Origin: Flavobacteriaceae bacterium
GTDB lineage: Bacteria; Bacteroidota; Bacteroidia; Flavobacteriales; Flavobacteriaceae
DNA length: 64,000 nt
Assembly (NCBI GenBank): GCA_030683815.1
Contig: JAUXPJ010000012.1
Coordinates: forward strand, 99,350 to 163,349
Direction: 5' to 3'
The notes beneath the pieces are model-generated. The model saw only the letters and a list, made by a program, of their open reading frames with translations. It was not told the DNA's origin and did not search any database. A program made the position numbers and the translations under genes. The stretch's first letter is position 1; each line of letters begins with the position of its first letter. Of this stretch, positions 25,155-32,697 are shown piece by piece.

Positions 25155-25943
25155 CTAAACTTTCCTTTTTCTATCATAAGGAATATTGTCTAAAATATGT
25201 TGTATTGATTGTAATCTGGCCGAAATTTTTTTATCTGCATCAATTGTCTTCCACGGTGCAATTTTAGTATTTGTTTTTTCAAACATTTTAGTTTTGTACT
25301 GTGAATAAACATCCCAAAGTTCTTGAGCTCGTTCATCAACCGGAGACATTTTCCATTGTTTTAACGGATCGCTCTTGATTTCTGTAAACCGATGTTCCTG
25401 TTCTTCTTTAGATATTGACATATAAATTTTCGCCAAACGAATACCCGATTCTGTAATCATCCGTTCAAAATCATTGACCTGATTCATAAAAATATGATAT
25501 TCATCGATGGTGCAAAAACCGTTAACCGGCTCTACAACAGCTCTGTTATACCAACTTCTGTCAAAAAAAACAATTTCACCGGCTTTCGGAAACTGTAAAA
25601 CATAGCGTTGAAAATACCATTGCGTTCGTTCTTCATCGGTTGGTTTTGGGAGCGCTACAATTCTGAAATGTCTCGGATTGATACGCTCTGTAATACGTCT
25701 GATGGCTCCACCTTTACCGGCCGCATCTCTTCCTTCAAAAATGACAATTATCCTTTCATTGTTATCAATAGCCCAAAATTGTAATTTTATCAGTTCTTCT
25801 TGAAGTTTTCTTAATTTACTTTCGTAATTATAATACCTCAGTGATTTTTTAACATTATACGGTTCTTCTGTAAGCAACGCCATTAAACCGCGTTTTGTGT
25901 TTAATTTTTTTAAATCTTTAGGTGATAATTGTACTTTTTGCAT
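25155..25943 (-). CDS. ppk2: Polyphosphate kinase 2 family protein (second of pair)
   Basis: Transfers phosphate between polyphosphate and nucleoside di- or monophosphates. The 262 residues have Walker A FEGRDAAGKGGAIRRI (about 68), lid-region WYFQRYVLQFPKAGEIV and Walker B FFDRSWYNRAVVEPV (about 128), which is a single-domain PPK2. The N-terminus has an extra stretch, QLSPKDLKKLNTKRGL. It starts 2 nt after its paralogue (same strand), with which it shares the whole catalytic core but differs at the ends. Whether it makes ATP/GTP or polyphosphate cannot be decided from these motifs. Last gene of the cco-linked run. Confidence 0.93.
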   Translation of the reverse strand: MQKVQLSPKDLKKLNTKRGLMALLTEEPYNVKKSLRYYNYESKLRKLQEELIKLQFWAIDNNERIIVIFEGRDAAGKGGAIRRITERINPRHFRIVALPKPTDEERTQWYFQRYVLQFPKAGEIVFFDRSWYNRAVVEPVNGFCTIDEYHIFMNQVNDFERMITESGIRLAKIYMSISKEEQEHRFTEIKSDPLKQWKMSPVDERAQELWDVYSQYKTKMFEKTNTKIAPWKTIDADKKISARLQSIQHILDNIPYDRKRKV

Positions 25944-25945
25944 GG

Positions 25946-26803
25946 CTAATCAGTTAAATTGGATGAACGGTAATAGCGCATTACAATATTAGGATCCGGA
26001 AACAAATTAGTGGAGGTTTCATTTTTTCCATCATAATCAAATAAAGATAAAACATATCGCATACTTTCTAGTTTTGCTCTTCGTCTATCGTTTGTTTTCA
26101 CAATAATCCACGGACTGTAACTTGTATGAGTTCTGGTAAACATTTGGTCTTTGTACAATGTATAACGATTCCAAAATTCTTGTCCTTTTTGATCGACTGA
26201 ACTAAATTTCCACCTTTTTAAGGGATTCATCTGGCGTGATTTAAATCTTTTTAATTGTTCTTCTTTTGAAATTGAAAGCCAAAACTTGATGATGATAATT
26301 CCATCTTCATACAACATATGTTCAAATTCTGGTACTTGAGCCATAAATTTGTCGTATTGATTTTCAGTACAAAATCCCATGACTGGCTCTACCACCGCTC
26401 TATTGTACCAACTTCTATCGCAAAAAACAATTTCTCCCGGATTTGGAAAATGTTTGATATATCGACGGAAATACCATTGCCCTTTTTCTACATCTGTTGG
26501 GATTCCAAGAGCCATTACCCGCATACTTCTTGGGTTTAAATGTTCTGTAAATCTGCGAATGCTTCCACCTTTTCCGGCTGCGTCTCTGCCTTCAAAAATG
26601 ATACAAACTCTTTTTTTGTTTTTATGAACCCATTGTTGAAACTTAACAAGTTCTGTTTGAAGTTTGAGCAATTCTTTGAAATACGCAATTTTTTCAATTA
26701 CGCCTTCAATATTGATATTTTTTTGATGAATTAACTCCAATAACTCCTGATTTGAAGTTACAGCGTTAAAATCATCGTTGATTAATAGGGGTTTTTCGCT
26801 CAT
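25946..26803 (-). CDS. ppk2: Polyphosphate kinase 2 family protein (first of pair)
   Basis: A 285-residue PPK2 with Walker A FEGRDAAGKGGSIRRF (about 71), WYFRRYIKHFPNPGEIV and Walker B FCDRSWYNRAVVEPV (about 131). It carries a C-terminal extension (STNLFPDPNIVMRYYRS) absent from its neighbour. The start is 10 nt after the SafE-like gene stop, so it lies in the same probable transcript as the cbb3 oxidase accessory genes. Two diverged PPK2s side by side suggests division of labour, such as different nucleotide substrates or opposite directions. That is inference. Confidence 0.93.
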   Translation of the reverse strand: MSEKPLLINDDFNAVTSNQELLELIHQKNINIEGVIEKIAYFKELLKLQTELVKFQQWVHKNKKRVCIIFEGRDAAGKGGSIRRFTEHLNPRSMRVMALGIPTDVEKGQWYFRRYIKHFPNPGEIVFCDRSWYNRAVVEPVMGFCTENQYDKFMAQVPEFEHMLYEDGIIIIKFWLSISKEEQLKRFKSRQMNPLKRWKFSSVDQKGQEFWNRYTLYKDQMFTRTHTSYSPWIIVKTNDRRRAKLESMRYVLSLFDYDGKNETSTNLFPDPNIVMRYYRSSNLTD

Positions 26804-26813
26804 ATCACATCAT

Positions 26814-27518
26814 TTAATGATGGCATTTTGCAGGATTTTCTATTTTTAAACTTTCGTTAGGAGGCGAAATCAACGGGATTCCAAGCCCTAATCCTCTTAA
26901 AATAAATAAAATCCCGATAATGACTACAAAAACAGGAATCATTTTCTGAATTTTGTTTCTAACTGCTATATTAATAAAATTTCCTAAATAAATAGCTCCT
27001 GTCATTAAAGGAATTGTACCTAAACCAAATAAAAACATGTAAAATGCACCGCTATAAGCTGATGCCATTGCAATTGAACCAATCACAGCCATATAAACCA
27101 AACCACAAGGTAAAAATCCGTTTAAGATACCAATGATGAAAATTGAGGTATTTGATTTTCGATTTAAATAAGTGCCCAGCTTCTTTTTTAACTTCATTAC
27201 TATTTTTGAAATTGGAAATGCAATATTGATTGATAACAGCTTGTTAAAAGGAATAAAGAAAATGGCAATCATCAAAATACCAATTACAATTGATAATTGT
27301 TGCTGAATTCCGGCTAAAGAAAGTCCTTTTCCCAATAATCCGAATAACAATCCAATAAATGAATATGTCAATAAACGACCCAAATGATATAAAATGGTTT
27401 GAAATACCATTTTAACAGGAGTTTCTTTGTTAATCGGTAAAATAAATGCAATGGGGCCACACATGCCAATACAGTGAAAACCACCTGCTAATCCTAATAA
27501 AAATGCTGATAAAAACAT
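26814..27518 (-). CDS. SafE/DsbD-like membrane protein of the cco cluster
   Basis: A 234-residue, six-helix membrane protein. The N-terminus has GGFHCIGMCGPIAF (about 11-24) and a second motif GFLPCGLVYMA (about 133). These His/Cys-containing motifs are typical of the UreH/DsbD_2 transmembrane family often annotated sulfite exporter TauE/SafE. Next to ccoGH the likely role is copper or thiol handling for oxidase assembly rather than sulfite export. It begins 1 nt after ccoH and ends 10 nt before ppk2. The family is clear; the function is inferred from context. Confidence 0.87.
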   Translation of the reverse strand: MFLSAFLLGLAGGFHCIGMCGPIAFILPINKETPVKMVFQTILYHLGRLLTYSFIGLLFGLLGKGLSLAGIQQQLSIVIGILMIAIFFIPFNKLLSINIAFPISKIVMKLKKKLGTYLNRKSNTSIFIIGILNGFLPCGLVYMAVIGSIAMASAYSGAFYMFLFGLGTIPLMTGAIYLGNFINIAVRNKIQKMIPVFVVIIGILFILRGLGLGIPLISPPNESLKIENPAKCHH

Positions 27519-27519
27519 A

Positions 27520-27972
27520 TTAATAAACTATTTTTTCTTTTAATAAATACGAAACATCGTGATATTTCCAATCAACTTTGATGTGCCAAGTCCCTTTTTT
27601 AAGCTGAGTAGAATCAACTTCAAAAATATTGTTTTTCAATTCAATTTTATGTTCAAAATCAAATTTTTCATCCATAACATTTTGAAAATATATCATTCCG
27701 CTTATTTCTGAAAAATTCATATTTTCAGGAAAAATAATATCCATTTTTCCATCTTTATTTTTAACAATTACATTTTCAGCCAGTTGAGCTGCATTTTCTA
27801 TTTTATTGACTTCTAATTGGTAAAGCAACTCGTCTTTATAGTAATTTTCAGAAACCAATTGATGATCGTATTTTTTATTAAATATTAACTGAAATACGAT
27901 AGAACCTATAAAAATCATAAATGCAGCTAATGCAATTACGATTCCCCATCCCCAATTTATTTTTATTTTCAT
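27520..27972 (-). CDS. ccoH: FixH/CcoH family assembly protein
   Basis: A 150-residue membrane-anchored protein with one N-terminal helix (WGWGIVIALAAFMIFIGSI, about 6-24) and a periplasmic beta-rich domain. It contains the FixH-type sequence KYDHQLVSENYYKDELLYQ. It assists assembly and stability of cbb3 oxidase. It lies 7 nt downstream of ccoG and 1 nt before the SafE-like gene, the standard ccoG-H order. Sequence conservation in this family is weak, but position and topology support the call. Confidence 0.88.
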   Translation of the reverse strand: MKIKINWGWGIVIALAAFMIFIGSIVFQLIFNKKYDHQLVSENYYKDELLYQLEVNKIENAAQLAENVIVKNKDGKMDIIFPENMNFSEISGMIYFQNVMDEKFDFEHKIELKNNIFEVDSTQLKKGTWHIKVDWKYHDVSYLLKEKIVY

Positions 27973-27979
27973 CTGATAT

Positions 27980-29392
27980 TTATTTATTTGGTCCTAAAAA
28001 ATTCGTTTTAAAAGTATCAATTAATTTGTCATTGCTGTACACGCCAATATTAATTTTTTCTTTGGATGAATCTAAATCATCAACTTTAATTTTAATAAAA
28101 ATCGTTCCTTTTGATAAACTTTGTTTTTTTAACGTAATTAAATTTCCAATCACTTCAATTTTACCTTTATGTGAAATTAATTTAAACGATAATTGTTCCA
28201 TATCATGTGTTGTTTTATTGACTAAGTTATAAGTAAATATGTTGTTGATAAATCCGTCATTTGTTACTTGATATGTTTGACCCGGAAGTCGCAAAAAGTT
28301 AGATTCTATATCATTTCTCAAAACGAGTAATAGTACAAAAACACTTAACAGCAATGCTAAAACAACGGTATAAGCTTTTAGTCGGGCATTAAATTCAAAT
28401 GGTTCATTGTTGGCAATATTTTCTTCGGATGCATATCTGATAAGTCCTCTTTCAAAACCGGATTTATCCATGATATCATCACAGGCATCAATACAAGCGG
28501 TGCAATTAACGCACTCTAATTGTGTTCCGTTTCTGATATCAATTCCCGTTGGACAAACTTGAACACATTGTTTACAGTCAATACAATCGCCAAATCCTGC
28601 CAAATTTCTATCTTCGTTTTTTCTGAGTTTTTGGCGACCGGAAATGCTTTCTCCACGCACATAATCATAAGCAACATTGATCGATTTATTATCTAACAAA
28701 ACACCTTGTAATCTTCCATAAGGACATACAATGATACAAGCTTGTTCTCTGAACCAAGCAAAGACAAAATAAAATACAACTGTAAATACAAGTAAATAAA
28801 TAAAAGTTGATAAATGATTTACCGGTCCTTCTTTAATATGTTCAATAAGCACATCTCCTCCAATTAAATACGCTAAAAAAACGTTAGATATTACAAATGA
28901 AACAATAAAAAAAACACTCCATTTTATGGATTTTTTGGATATTTTCTCAAAATTCCAAACTTGTTTTTCAAGCTTTATCTGCTTGGTTCTGTCACCTTCA
29001 ATAAAGTATTCTATTTTACGGAAAACCATTTCCATAAAAATAGTTTGCGGACATAACCATCCGCAAAAAATTCTTCCGAAAATAACTGTAAAAAGAATGA
29101 TAAAGACTATGGAAACTAATAATGAAATTACCAATAAATGGAAATCTTGCGGCCAAAAAGGAAATCCGAAAATATTAAATTTTCTTTCTAAAACATTGAA
29201 TAACAAAAACTGATTGCCGTTTATTTTCACAAATGGTGAAGCAAACATAAACAAAATCAAGCCCCATGAAAGATAAGTTCTATATTGATAAAAAATACCT
29301 TTTGGTTTTTTGGGATAAATAAAATTTCGATTCCCTTTCTCGTTTATTGTTGCAATAGAGTCTCTAAATGATTCTTTATTGTTGGTTTCCAT
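27980..29392 (-). CDS. ccoG: Cytochrome c oxidase accessory protein CcoG
   Basis: A 470-residue inner-membrane iron-sulfur protein, known to act as a cupric reductase during cbb3 copper-centre assembly. It has membrane segments in the N-terminal half, the CGWLCPQTIFMEMVF motif (about 113), then ferredoxin cysteines CIDCKQCVQVCPTG and CVNCTACIDACD (about 278-315) for two 4Fe-4S clusters, a further helix near 342 and a C-terminal Ig-like periplasmic domain. It has its own likely -7 box in the 111-bp gap after ccoP, so ccoGH-safE-ppk2 may form a sub-operon. Confidence 0.95.
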   Translation of the reverse strand: METNNKESFRDSIATINEKGNRNFIYPKKPKGIFYQYRTYLSWGLILFMFASPFVKINGNQFLLFNVLERKFNIFGFPFWPQDFHLLVISLLVSIVFIILFTVIFGRIFCGWLCPQTIFMEMVFRKIEYFIEGDRTKQIKLEKQVWNFEKISKKSIKWSVFFIVSFVISNVFLAYLIGGDVLIEHIKEGPVNHLSTFIYLLVFTVVFYFVFAWFREQACIIVCPYGRLQGVLLDNKSINVAYDYVRGESISGRQKLRKNEDRNLAGFGDCIDCKQCVQVCPTGIDIRNGTQLECVNCTACIDACDDIMDKSGFERGLIRYASEENIANNEPFEFNARLKAYTVVLALLLSVFVLLLVLRNDIESNFLRLPGQTYQVTNDGFINNIFTYNLVNKTTHDMEQLSFKLISHKGKIEVIGNLITLKKQSLSKGTIFIKIKVDDLDSSKEKINIGVYSNDKLIDTFKTNFLGPNK

Positions 29393-29425
29393 AATTTATT
29401 AAAAGACTCTCTAATTGATGACACT

Positions 29426-29433
29426 CAAAATTA
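29426..29433 (-). promoter_or_regulatory. -7 box TAATTTTG upstream of ccoG
   Basis: Minus-strand TAATTTTG fits TAnnTTTG and lies 33 nt before the ccoG ATG, in the only sizeable gap inside the cco cluster. No -33 TTG at standard spacing. Confidence 0.4.
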
Positions 29434-29503
29434 CCGCTATAAAACCAATTTGTTTGCTATAAAAGTGACAAATAATTAAAAAGTCTTTCTGCCGTTTACT
29501 TGA

Positions 29504-30133
29504 TTATTCCGTCCAAATATCACCCTCGGCAGCTTTTGGAACTGCCGGTGTTGTACCTTTTAATGATAAAATATAACTTGCTAATAATTGGCGTTCTTTT
29601 GTAGATAAAACAGTTTCCCAAGCAATCATTCCTTTGCCGGATCTTCCTCCTTTTGAAATTGTATTATAAACTTTATCAAATCCACCCCCAAGAATCCAGT
29701 ATTCATCGGTTAAATTTGGCCCTATACTTCCACCTCCATCATTTAAATGACAAACAACACATGTTTTGGTTTCAAACAAAATTTTTCCTTCAGCTAAACT
29801 GGTTTCATCGGTTAAGGCAACTAAATTGGAAGTATCAAACAATGCCGGATTGGCAGTTTTGTATGCTTCTACTTCTTCAGCTGCAATTCTCAATTCATTT
29901 TCCAATTCTTTTTGCTGGTTGTATGAATCAAAATACCACGCTTGAAAAATATAAATTACAGATATAATAATGGTGATGTAAAATCCCCATAACCACCAAG
30001 GCGGCAATACATTATCCAATTCTTGAATTCCATCATAGTCATGATCCAGTAAAATTTCATCTTCTTTTTCTATCTCTTTTGCTTTAGTTGCAGATTGTAA
30101 GAATCGTTTCCAAAAAGAACTATTGTTGCTCAT
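29504..30133 (-). CDS. ccoP: cbb3 oxidase cytochrome c subunit CcoP (single haem)
   Basis: A 209-residue subunit that brings electrons to the oxidase core. An N-terminal cytoplasmic part (DHDYDGIQELDNVLPPWWLWG is the usual pre-helix motif, here split at 31-50) leads into one membrane helix (about 50-67), a coiled linker and a periplasmic cytochrome c domain. There is only one CxxCH (CVVCH, 125-129), with a likely axial Met in GKGMIAWE. Proteobacterial CcoP has two haem sites; the single-haem form is, to my knowledge, common in Bacteroidota. It overlaps ccoQ by 14 nt. Confidence 0.92.
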   Translation of the reverse strand: MSNNSSFWKRFLQSATKAKEIEKEDEILLDHDYDGIQELDNVLPPWWLWGFYITIIISVIYIFQAWYFDSYNQQKELENELRIAAEEVEAYKTANPALFDTSNLVALTDETSLAEGKILFETKTCVVCHLNDGGGSIGPNLTDEYWILGGGFDKVYNTISKGGRSGKGMIAWETVLSTKERQLLASYILSLKGTTPAVPKAAEGDIWTE

Positions 30134-30320
30134 AATCTTTATTATTTAATTCGTTTTTATCTAATGGTAAATTACTTAATTCTTCAATTTTACTCTTCGG
30201 AATTACAAATACATATACAAGCATTCCTATAAAAATACTGAAGAAAATGAACAATGAAATCATTGGATATAATCCTATTCCATCTATACTCTCTAAATTA
30301 TGTTTGATAAATCTTAACAT
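30120..30320 (-). CDS. ccoQ: CcoQ-like small subunit
   Basis: A 66-residue protein with a single membrane helix (LYPMISLFIFFSIFIGMLVY, about 17-36) ending VFVIPKSK, and an acidic C-terminal tail. Position between ccoNO and ccoP, with a 2-nt gap to ccoNO and a 14-nt overlap with ccoP, identifies it as CcoQ/FixQ, which stabilises the oxidase. The primary sequence alone would be too short to decide. Confidence 0.82.
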   Translation of the reverse strand: MLRFIKHNLESIDGIGLYPMISLFIFFSIFIGMLVYVFVIPKSKIEELSNLPLDKNELNNKDYEQQ

Positions 30321-30322
30321 GA

Positions 30323-32455
30323 TTATTGTTTTATATCAGTACCTAATCGTTGTAAATAAGCGATTAAAGCAACAATTTCTTTATTGTGAACCAGCTTATT
30401 ATCATAATTTTTAATAAATTCAGGATCTTGACGCAAATTGTGTTCAATCATTGCAGCTTCTTCTTTCATCGATATTACTGCTTTTTCAATTTGATCATCA
30501 GTATACGGAACTCCCAATTTTCTCAAATTAGTCATTTTAGTTTGTATTGAGCTATAATCTAAATCGTTTTCAACCAACCAAGAGTAACTCGGCATGATAG
30601 ATCCCGGAGAGGTAGATCTTGGGTCAATCATATGACTGAAATGCCAATTGTCATTGTATTTTTTTCCTTGTCGATGTAAATCCGGCCCCGTTCTTCTTGA
30701 ACCCCACAAGAATGGATAATCATATATAAATTCTCCGGCTTTAGAATAATCACCGTAACGCTCCACTTCTGAACGGAAAGGTCTGATCATTTGAGAGTGA
30801 CAATTATTACATCCTTCTCTTATATAAAGATCTCTTCCTTCTAATTGAAGTGGCGTATATGGTTTTACGTTTTCTATGGTCGGAATATTCGATTTCACCA
30901 AGAACAGCGGAACAATTTCTACCAAGCCCCCAATTGCAACAGCAACGGTTGTTAAAATGGTGAAAAGAATAGTTTTCCTTTCTAACCAAGAATGTAAGGT
31001 TTCACCTGCAACTCTAAATGTAGAAACTGCTTTTAATGGTGATGCTTCTGCCAATTCATCTTCAACGGCCTGACCTTTGGCTGCGGTTTTGATTAAATTG
31101 TATGCCAATAAAATAAATCCGATTACATAAAGTGTTCCGCCAATAGCGCGCATCCAGTACATTGGCAATATTTCTGTAACTGTTTCCAGGAAATTTCCGT
31201 AAACCAATGTTCCGTCCGGATTAAACTCTTTCCACATCAATGCTTGTGTAAATCCGGCAATATAAAGTGGAATAGCGTAAAATAAAACGCCTAGTGTTCC
31301 TATCCAAAAGTGAATATTGGCTAATTTTTTAGAAAAAAGTTCAGTTTTGTATAATTTTTCAATCAACCAATACAACATACCGGCAATCATAAATCCGTTC
31401 CATGCCAAAGTACCGATATGTACGTGTCCAACTACCCAATCTGTATAATGTGCGATGGCATTTATATTTTTAAAAGACAGCATCGGACCTTCAAAAGTAG
31501 CCATCCCGTAACCTGTAATGGCCACTACAAAGAATTTTAACACCGGACTTTCTCTCACTTTATCCCAAACGCCTCTTAAAGTTAGAAGTCCGTTAATCAT
31601 TCCTCCCCAAGAAGGGAAAATCAACATTATAGAAAATACGGTTCCCAAATTTTGGGTCCACTCAGGAAGAGCCGTGTATAATAAATGGTGAGGCCCTGCC
31701 CATATATAAATAAATATCAATGACCAAAAGTGAATAATTGATAAGCGATAAGAATAAATTGGTCTGTTGGCAACTTTAGGTATAAAATAATACATCAAGC
31801 CCAAAACCGGAGTTGTTAAGAAAAAAGCTACTGCATTATGCCCATACCACCATTGTATGAGTGCATCTTGTACTCCTGCGTAAATTGAATAACTTTTAAA
31901 AGCAGAAACCGGTATAGCCAAATTATTAAAAATATAAAGTATGGCAACAGTTACAACAGTAGCAATATAAAACCAAATGGCGACATAAATATGCTGAATT
32001 CTACGTTTTAAAATAGTTCCCATCATATTGATGGCTAAAACAACCCAGATTAAAACCACCGCTAAATCAATTGGCCATTCTAACTCTGCATATTCTTTTG
32101 AAGAAGTTAATCCTAAAGGCAACGTAATGGCGGCGGCCACAATGATTAATTGCCATCCCCAAAAGTGAATTTTGCTGAGTGTATCACTAAACATTCTGGT
32201 TTTTAATAATCGCTGCATGGAATAATACATTCCCAAGAAAATACCATTTCCAACAAATGCGAAGATAGCAGCGTTGGTATGAAGGGGTCTTAATCTGCCA
32301 AAACTTAACCAAGAAATACCTTCGGTTAAATTTGGGAAAATAAAAAGTAAGGCAACTAAAAGCCCTACACTCATCCCTACTATTCCCCATAGTACGGTTG
32401 CCCAAAGAAATAGTTTTACAATTTTGTTGTCGTAATAAAATTGTTGTTTATCCAT
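30323..32455 (-). CDS. ccoNO: Fused cbb3 cytochrome c oxidase subunit I/II (CcoN-CcoO)
   Basis: Core of the high-affinity, proton-pumping terminal oxidase (EC 7.1.1.9). The first 480 or so residues are CcoN with twelve or more helices and the metal-ligand histidines in RPLHTNAAIFAF, WWYGHNAVAFF (CuB), GPHHLLYTALPEW (CuB) and DWVVGHVHIGTLAWN (haems). The last 220 are CcoO, with one helix and a haem c site REGCNNCHSQMIRPF. The fusion of N and O in one chain of 710 residues is characteristic of Bacteroidota. It is 4 nt downstream of ccoS. Confidence 0.97.
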   Translation of the reverse strand: MDKQQFYYDNKIVKLFLWATVLWGIVGMSVGLLVALLFIFPNLTEGISWLSFGRLRPLHTNAAIFAFVGNGIFLGMYYSMQRLLKTRMFSDTLSKIHFWGWQLIIVAAAITLPLGLTSSKEYAELEWPIDLAVVLIWVVLAINMMGTILKRRIQHIYVAIWFYIATVVTVAILYIFNNLAIPVSAFKSYSIYAGVQDALIQWWYGHNAVAFFLTTPVLGLMYYFIPKVANRPIYSYRLSIIHFWSLIFIYIWAGPHHLLYTALPEWTQNLGTVFSIMLIFPSWGGMINGLLTLRGVWDKVRESPVLKFFVVAITGYGMATFEGPMLSFKNINAIAHYTDWVVGHVHIGTLAWNGFMIAGMLYWLIEKLYKTELFSKKLANIHFWIGTLGVLFYAIPLYIAGFTQALMWKEFNPDGTLVYGNFLETVTEILPMYWMRAIGGTLYVIGFILLAYNLIKTAAKGQAVEDELAEASPLKAVSTFRVAGETLHSWLERKTILFTILTTVAVAIGGLVEIVPLFLVKSNIPTIENVKPYTPLQLEGRDLYIREGCNNCHSQMIRPFRSEVERYGDYSKAGEFIYDYPFLWGSRRTGPDLHRQGKKYNDNWHFSHMIDPRSTSPGSIMPSYSWLVENDLDYSSIQTKMTNLRKLGVPYTDDQIEKAVISMKEEAAMIEHNLRQDPEFIKNYDNKLVHNKEIVALIAYLQRLGTDIKQ

Positions 32456-32459
32456 TATA

Positions 32460-32663
32460 TTATAATTTGGTTATTGATTCTTTATTAATTGATTTCTCTT
32501 TCTTGACGGTTTTATTTGATTTTTCCTCATCATCAAACAACATTCGAACTGAAGGTGTGTAAGTATCTTGGTATTGTCCTTTCTTAAGATTCATCAAAAA
32601 AACACCAAAAAAAATGATTGCAATAATAACACTTACTCCTATTGTAATATAGACTACTTCCAT
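32460..32663 (-). CDS. ccoS: Oxidase maturation protein CcoS
   Basis: A 67-residue membrane protein with one helix (ITIGVSVIIAIIFFGVFLM, about 6-24) followed by NLKKGQYQD. This matches the CcoS pattern of a helix followed by a G-Q-Y/F-D motif. A lysine-rich tail follows. CcoS is needed for cofactor insertion into cbb3 oxidase. It lies between ccoI and ccoNO in the usual order. Confidence 0.88.
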   Translation of the reverse strand: MEVVYITIGVSVIIAIIFFGVFLMNLKKGQYQDTYTPSVRMLFDDEEKSNKTVKKEKSINKESITKL

Positions 32664-32697
32664 AATTAAAACTTATACTTACTATCACTAAAATTAA

